A DNA stretch of 64,000 nucleotides from Populus alba (Eukaryota > Streptophyta > Magnoliopsida > Malpighiales > Salicaceae): positions 6,886,967 to 6,950,966 of the forward strand of contig NC_133299.1 of the NCBI RefSeq assembly GCF_005239225.2. The letters are read 5' to 3'. How positions within the stretch are numbered: position 1 is the first letter of the stretch; every line of letters begins with the position of its first letter. The notes under the pieces were generated by a model that made no database searches, was not told the DNA's origin, and worked only from the letters and a program-made list of their open reading frames with translations. Shown piece after piece: positions 57,006-64,000 of this stretch. The translations under genes were made by a program, and so were the position numbers.

Positions 57006-59476
57006 TTAAGTTAATGGGTACGAAGTTGTATCTTTAATTATGGACACCAAAGACCAAATTGCATAGAGCTCTTTCATCGGTCTTTCTTATTTTTAAGGCA
57101 ATCTTGGATAAGTTTGTATTCATGTCGACCGTTTCTACCATTGGAATAAGTCCATGTTGTGTAATTAATACTGAGTTTGGCATCCAATAGCAAAGGTTGG
57201 CAAAACTAGTTTCAAAACCCTAGCTGAATAATTAACATTAAAGAAGAAAACCTTTCTTCTTTATCACATTTGAACCTAACTAACATGAAAGTAGAAAACC
57301 TTTCTTGTTTACTACATTTACTTTGTAGGATATGATATGATCAATGCCTAATCGTCACATAACTTATTACTTCGTTAATTTCTAGTTGATATTATGGTGC
57401 CAAAGTATGGAAAGTACTCCCTTTTTTATTACAATTCTGGCAATTTGGTGTTGGTATCAATGCAAGAGTTGAGTAGGGTTTGACCATTAAAAGTACACGA
57501 AGAATGCCATTTGACTTCGTCAGAGGTGGATAAGGAAGGGCAGTAATTAATTGCTGCAAATAATTAATACTTCCTTAATTTGAATCCAGCTTGCAGCCGA
57601 TTGGTTGAATTATATAATCTAATTAACCTGTTTGAATTAAGGATTAATTTACTATTAATTAGAATTATGTAAGAATCGGTGAACGTTTAATCCCCAGCCG
57701 TCACGGGGACAAAACAATCAATTCATTGGTTAATAAAGGAAAGTTTCAATGCCTTCCCATTTATAATTATCAACTGAAAATTAAGCAATTTTCTAAGGAT
57801 AAGCTTCCTGCTGCCACTAAGGGCCCCAATATTCTTGCTTGGAGGGATGATATTTTCACCTCAACATGATAGATATATGTTCAAACTAATTCGAATACAT
57901 TAATATTTTATGAATACTTACTTTTATTCACTAATAAAACATCTAAACTAAACTAGACTAACATCTCCCAAGCAAAATGATACCTAAATACACATATCTA
58001 AATATCTAAAATAGCATTTGATTAAGAGATATAGACAGATAATGAAGATAAAAACATGTTTTATAGAGAAACAAAAACAAAAACATAAAAATAAATGTCA
58101 ATAGAATAGTATTAGAGTAAGTTTGTGTATTTCTATAAGATAAAATATAGAAAAGACATGTTTCTATAAATAATATATATTATTTTTATTTCTAAAATAT
58201 CCCTGTAAAAAAATATTAATTTCAAAATTATCTCCCACTTTTTAAAGTAAATAACCTTAGTAGTTTTGAGTTAAAAAGCAATAGTTCTTTTATTCTCTCC
58301 AAAGTTCTTTTAGAACACGTCAATCTTTTTCCTTCTTATAACAAAAAAAAAATGCAAGGAAAATTCATTGTGTTCCTAGACAAAAATCATTATTCATCAA
58401 AATAGTGTAATTATCATTTTACCCTTCATAAAAAAATAATGGGCTTACTATTAAGGGTAATTTGGTCTTTCTGCATAGCCCATTGGTCATTGTCAGCTTG
58501 ATCGAGGACATGTATGTCTTTTTTTTTAAAGCATAATGGAATGATTAAGATACCCTTAAAAGAAAGAAAGAAAAAATTAAATAGTCTCAAATGGCCTTTT
58601 CAACTATTCACTTTTTAAAGCATGATAAAATGACTAAATTATTTTTAAAAGCAAAATTTCTTTAACTAGCATACAAGTGTTTTTTTTGTATTTTCGTCAT
58701 GGGTTTTTTTTTTTTTTTGTTATAATGAAGTTGAATGCTGGCAATTTAGTCTTTCAAAAAATATAAAATATCATTTTAAAAGACTTTACTTGGAATTATG
58801 ACCAATGTGTGAAACCGTTTGTGTTATTTAGATGACATTATATTTTTTAAAAGACTAAATTTGAAATGATGACAATGTGTGGAATGCGTCCACGCTATTT
58901 CGGTGGTATGTAAGAAGGCTTTCAATCACCAAATAATGGCTTAATCCAAGGCGACATTCGAATCATCTCGATGGCCTCTGAATCTCTAGTAATATGTGTG
59001 GTGTAAGGACCTTCGATCGATGACCTTTTTTTTATTCTTCTTAAGAAAAATATATGTATATAGGCCTTGGTTTCTAGACCCAGGCTCATTTGCATTTGCA
59101 TATGGGTCAAGCGTGCATATTCAACCCATTCACGCCTTGCATTGAATTTTGTTCTATTTTAACACTTTATAAATAATTTTTTAAAAAATAAATATCCATT
59201 TGTGCCATTTTCCAATAATGTTAGTGTCCTTTATGGTAATATTAACAATTGCTTTCTAAATAATTATATATAAACCTAATGTGGATGTTGTTCTTAATAC
59301 AGATAAAATATATGTTTCATTAATTTTTTTTTACTATAAATATTTTTCTATGATTTTTCAAAAGTTTAATGTAGTTAAACATTTATTTCAAAATTATTAA
59401 TTTATTATTGTTTATTAAAACTTAATTTTAAGATATGTAAGTTTCTGTTTAAAAACAAAACTTCCAATAAAAAAAA

Positions 59477-59508
<32 letters not shown>
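59477..59508. repeat. Compound (AC)n(AT)n microsatellite
   Basis: About 22 bp of AC repeats joined to about 10 bp of AT repeats. Confidence 0.95.
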
Positions 59509-60169
59509 TGAAAGTTATATAGATTGATGAAGCCAAAACAACACAAGCACAAGCGGTTGTATTTAGTTTTATCAAAAACTCTTCCTAAGATTTACTATTT
59601 TCTAACGTAGCAAATTATTAAATCTTAGTTTCTTTAGAGATTAGATAGATCAAACAATTATGAATTTGATATCTAACATGACAATACATTGCAACAAATA
59701 ATAAACTAAAGGCCTCCTAGTAATTAAATGATACAATCATGAAAAATAGGTAGTAAAGAACATTCAATAATCAAAGTATAAATTAAACAATGAAAAAAAG
59801 AAGTAGATATCACAATTTTATTGGTTACATGATTTTTGGTATGACGTACACATTTATGCTAAAAGAAGAGTTGAGATAGATGACTTTGAGTTGTGAAATA
59901 ATTTTAGACCTCCCCACATCACTAAAAGTAATTGAGAGAGATATCTAGAGTTCTTAATGTCAGAGGATTTTAGGAGGCGGTTTTAGAATGGGTTCACAAA
60001 TAGAAATAAAAAGACTTGCGATTTCATTAACAAATATATCGATGGGTCATTTCCTTTCATTAACCATATAAAGTGCTTAGTAAGAACTTGTTTATTTTTA
60101 GGTATTTTTCTTGAAATGGTAGTGATTATTTGTGACAGTGTTTAACTAATGATTTATTTTGTAGGCTAT

Positions 60170-61326
60170 ATAGCTTGTGAACACACATGCAAATGGGGGA
60201 TAGACAGAAAATAGTGCAACAATTTACAGACAACCGAGTTGAGGCATTTATTGAAAGTAAACTTTGAAACCTTTTGTATATTTTTTTTTGACATTTTTAC
60301 TTGTTTTTGTTTTTTGGTAGGAACAATATAACACCACCATACATGCCAAATATAGAGAGGACGTTTCAACCCATATGGGATACGACCTGGAGTTGTGCTT
60401 AGATGCTGTATCAACTAATGAACCTGATAGGAATTAATTGTATGGTATTTCTATGAATATGACCTAAGATATAAAGTCAAGTTGTAGTGTCTCAATCATA
60501 GGCACCCCACAATTCAGCTTGAGGCAACCATCATAAGTCGTTCAAAAGCTGGTTAAAGATCTAATGACCAAAATAAAGGTGCGGTATAAAGAATGAAGTA
60601 GGAAGCAATGAGAGAAGATGATGACATACATGTCTAGTCATTACCCTTCCCTTTATGAACCTTTACAAGATTATCCTCGCCCTCCACCTCCACCTCCACC
60701 TCCACCTCAACATGTAGCTCTAATTTCTTTTTTATTTATATAGACATTTGTATTGATTTTCATAGTTAAATTAATAATATAAAATATGCTCTTCAATTTA
60801 ATTTAGTTGTTTAATTGACCATTTAATGTCAAATTATTTGATCCAAATAAGAATGTATTAAAAAAAACAAATTACTAAAACATTAAAGAAATCATCAACT
60901 TGCATAAAATTTCTTTTGGTGATTGTGTCACTAAAATAAACCTATTTTCCTCGAATAATTACAGAGAGTTGCAAATTGTTTTGACATAAACTGATGGATT
61001 CACCAACAAAACTTGTATGTTAGTGATTATGTCAAACAATTCATTGGTGATACACGATCTATTATCTATGGTTAGTCCATCAGAGCCCCATCAATAATAT
61101 TTATTGATGGATAGGCCAACAAAAAAATAATCGATGCATATTTTTATCTTTGATATAGATATTCTATTGGTTTTTCTATTGATATTTAAATCACCAACGA
61201 AATTATTGACATATCTAAAATCCCAAATTAGACACTCATTGATAACATGTTTCCATCAGTAAATCCGTCAGTGATTTTATACTGATGGAAATACAACTTG
61301 TACACCAATAAAGAATTTTGGCAGTG
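60170..61326 (+). mobile_element. CACTA (En/Spm) transposon relic with right terminus
   Basis: Plus-strand broken frames at 60310-60710 resemble the plant En/Spm transposase-24 accessory protein: YGISMNMT, SVSIIGTPQFSLRQPS, then a Lys-rich region, SHYPSLYEPLQDYPRPPP and a (CTCCAC)n-encoded Pro tract (60681-60707). From about 60970 follow subterminal motifs (TGATGGATTCACCAAC, ATCCGTCAGTGATTTT, ACTGATGGAAAT). The element ends at 61326 with GAATTTTGGCAGTG, the reverse complement of CACTGCCAAAATTC. The left terminus was not found. Confidence 0.6.
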
Positions 61327-64000
61327 TAAATTAATTTTATGGTTGTATGTTTAACATGTATCAAAGCACATGATAAGATTTTTCAAGACTAGTTATTTAT
61401 GAAAAAACCATACATAATATCATACGCACAAGTAAAAACTAAACAAAAAAAACATGCTAAGAATAAAGCTTAAGTTTGTAATTCTTAAAAATATTAGGAT
61501 TAATAAAACTAGTGATCAAGAATTTCTTAGTTTAATAAGACAAAAACCATTCTAATTAAATTAGATGTCCAATATAAGATTAGAGAAAATACAAGTATAG
61601 ACTATAAGCCTCTAAACATGTATATCATGAAAAATATGCTTTCAACACAAATATAATGATAGAATTCTAACATATATTCAAACTTGCAATTAATTTCAAA
61701 TCAAAGACCTAACATGCATACTAATAATATAAAATATCATATGTTTATTAAAAATAAAGAAGGAAACTTACTTGTTGAAGCACTTTAAAATAATAAAACT
61801 TTTATTATCATCAAGGATAAATCCTTTGTCTACAAATCTTTATCGCCTCTCACTTAGTGCATCTAAGATGTTTTCAATAAGTCACCCAAGATTTCAACTA
61901 TACCACCCAGTTTAGATTCACTTCTAAACAAGATTTATGAACCAAAGTTAATGGATTCAATTATCTCTTAACAAAGTGATTCCAAGATCTAGTTTTGAAA
62001 GAAAAAACAAAGCTTAAAATGAGAAGAAAACACTAAAAATGTGGTGAGAAAATAATGTGTAAAATCTAGAAAAAAAAAGAAGAAGAAAAAAAACCTTGTT
62101 TAAAAATAAGTCTCTTTAAGATCCTAACAACACCACCTTGTTTAGATGCACTTCTAAACACGGTTTATGAACCAAAGTTAATGGATTTAATTATTTCTCA
62201 ATAAAATGAACATAATCTTTAGATTCGGAGAAAAAACAAAGCTTAAATTGAGAAGAAAAACACTAAAAATATGGTGAGAAAAAGTGTAAAATCTAGAAAA
62301 AAAACCTTATTAAAATCTTTTCCTTCACACCTTCTTTTATAGTGGATTTTAGAAACTACAAAGATAAAAAAAATAAAAATTATAGTAATAACCATAATTA
62401 ATTCCCACTATTATCACCTTTTTACTAGCTACACTATATATCCTTAATTAAACCTAAATGTTTTGGCCATAAATATAATATTTTTTTAGCTTAAAAAAAT
62501 TGTTTAGGTTTGTCAACAGAATATTTAGGTTTAACATTTATTGATTGAATTGGACAAAACAAAAGTTGGAAAAAATAATTCTTCATAGTTTAAAAAATTA
62601 TAAACTCAAATCTGAGCTAGAAAAATAATCTTTTATAGCCTAAAAAATTTAATTCCAAAATTAGTTCCCATTATCACCTTTTATTAGCTACTATAAATTT
62701 TGAATTAAACTTGAAATATTTTGATCATAAATCCGATGCTTTTTTTTCTTAACTAAAACAATTGCTTAGGTTTGCATAAAATGCTTTTAAAAGAGATTAT
62801 TTATGTTCTAACCTTTATAGATTGGACTAGACAAACATGAGTTAGAAAAAATAATTATTTATGGGTCATAGAATTATAAACCTAAGCCCAAAAAGTAATT
62901 TTTTGCAGCTCAAAAAATTAATTACAATAAGTTGAATTCCATGTCTTGAAACATGAGCCGGGTATACATTTAAGTTCAAATCCTACTGTATTTAGGACCT
63001 CTTCATTGTAAAAACTTGTATTTTTTATGGGTCCAACATTGGCTTCACCTTCCTACTAAATAAGCCACAAGAAAAACTTGTTTTTTTTTTTTAGAGTTTT
63101 TTTTTAATGTTATAAAAAACATAAATCACTATTTATTTGATATTAATTTGACATTCACCCACACTTTTAATTTAACACCAAATATACTCATTAATCTTGT
63201 TCTTAAATAACTTTTTTCAATAAAAATATCATTTTATCATCCACCAACTATAACAAACAAAGAATTTTCACTCTTTTCATAAATATAAGCAAAAATCATT
63301 CATCTATAACTCAATCGCTCCAATCAGAACGAGAATAAAGAAAAAGATAGGATATTTTTTAGCAAAGAGTTAGGATTTGTTGTAGGTTTTTCCAAAAATT
63401 TTTAAGCAAAAATCATTTGTATTTTTCTCTAGAAGGATATAACAGGAAAAACACATATTCAACTAATTTATTCACTTTCCTTTAACTATCTTTATTTGAA
63501 TGTCTTAAGTGATATCATCAATATATTAAATTAAAGAGAGATTGCTTTCTTCTTTGGATAAAAATACATCGGCCCTACAAATATCACATTTATATATCAT
63601 CTCTCTTTAATTCCTACTCATTTCTCCTTCATTCTTTTCACGAACAGTAATGGACCAAATCAATGAAGTGTGCGAAACATTAGATTTATTAAATTTTCTA
63701 ACGAGGAATATATATGGAATCAAAGTCTAAGTTAGTTTTAATTAGAGAAGTTGTAAGAATAAATAGATATAAAATCAAGTAAGAAAAAAAAAATATTTCA
63801 GTGAAAAGGAACAAAAGAACAAATGGTTGTAATGAAATAAATTTCTTGTACTATATTTATGAAAGCTGAATTCAATTTTTCAATCTACACTACCTCCATT
63901 GAAATGCATGCAAAGCATTTAGTGACATGCCAATTGATTAGCCTCTAAATCTGGAGAGACATCATAAAGAGATCAGGAGAGGAATTGAAGTCTGGGATTA
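61327..64000. other. AT-rich intergenic DNA with local duplications
   Basis: No gene. Two adjacent diverged duplications: about 61904-62099 with 62131-62312 (shared TTTATGAACCAAAGTTAATG), and about 62397-62640 with 62655-62925 (shared CCCATTATCACC / CCCACTATTATCACC and GATTG..TGGACAAAAC-type blocks). The last kilobase has no long frame. Confidence 0.55.

Larger units (their letters stand above)
55485..60149. other. AT-rich intergenic DNA
   Basis: No supported gene. Contains a MITE-like repeat near 56815-57005, an (AC)n-(AT)n compound microsatellite at 59477-59508 and numerous poly(A)/(T) tracts. Confidence 0.55.

Noticed and set aside
1..64000. tRNA, rRNA, CRISPR array, bacterial operon or integrated virus genes
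   Set aside because: I saw no cloverleaf with box A/B, no regularly spaced repeats with unique spacers, and no viral capsid or movement-type proteins beyond retrotransposon remnants.

Overview
The window is nuclear DNA of a woody eudicot. It is very AT-rich, has spliced plant genes with GT-AG introns, and is full of degenerate retrotransposons, CACTA-type relics and short AT-rich MITE-like repeats. The dispersed short repeat and the gene content suggest Populus or another Salicaceae; this is inference from recalled repeat style, not a search. There is no sign of a prokaryote, organelle, CRISPR array or operon.

Five protein genes are well supported. In order: an intronless OFP6-like OVATE repressor (4571-5164, +), an intronless OVATE protein of the OFP13/15/16/18 group (16933-17736, -), an intronless CAF1 deadenylase (23784-24656, -), a four-exon UEV1-type ubiquitin E2 variant (28320-30869, -) and a GIR1/GIR2-like EAR repressor with a CxxC...CxxC motif (50619-50969, -). 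The first four resemble, from memory, an OFP6/OFP18/UEV1D block in Arabidopsis (At3g52525-At3g52560) and its OFP15/UEV1C duplicate, with a CAF1 gene next to another OFP (OFP10) elsewhere. The window therefore probably preserves an old gene block of growth and transcription repressors, mRNA deadenylation and K63-ubiquitin functions. The genes are not co-transcribed.

The rest is mobile DNA. 8.5-11.7 kb: minus-strand copia remnant with no recognisable reverse transcriptase. 18.3-18.8 kb: CACTA end upstream of the second OVATE gene. 19.0-23.3 kb: gag-bearing Tat/Ogre-like gypsy remnant and an old LTR beside CAF1. 25.5-26.2 kb: broken receptor-kinase fragment. 32.8-36.7 kb: CACTA relic abutted by another LTR of the same family. 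36.9-37.7 kb: zinc-knuckle retroelement remnant. 38134-44640: a decayed Ty1/copia element with both LTRs, a tRNA-Met-type primer site and a 5-bp target duplication (GGTGG). It sits inside the reading frame of an unrecognised plant gene and is itself split by a 1.6-kb solo LTR (39913-41535) with its own 5-bp duplication (GTTCC). 60.2-61.3 kb: CACTA relic ending in a terminal inverted repeat.

I found no convincing new multi-gene system. The points most worth following are the nested insertion with frame continuity on both sides of each element, the palindrome array inside the solo LTR, an imperfect hairpin just beyond the GIR1-like gene, and the unrecognised gene broken by the copia element.
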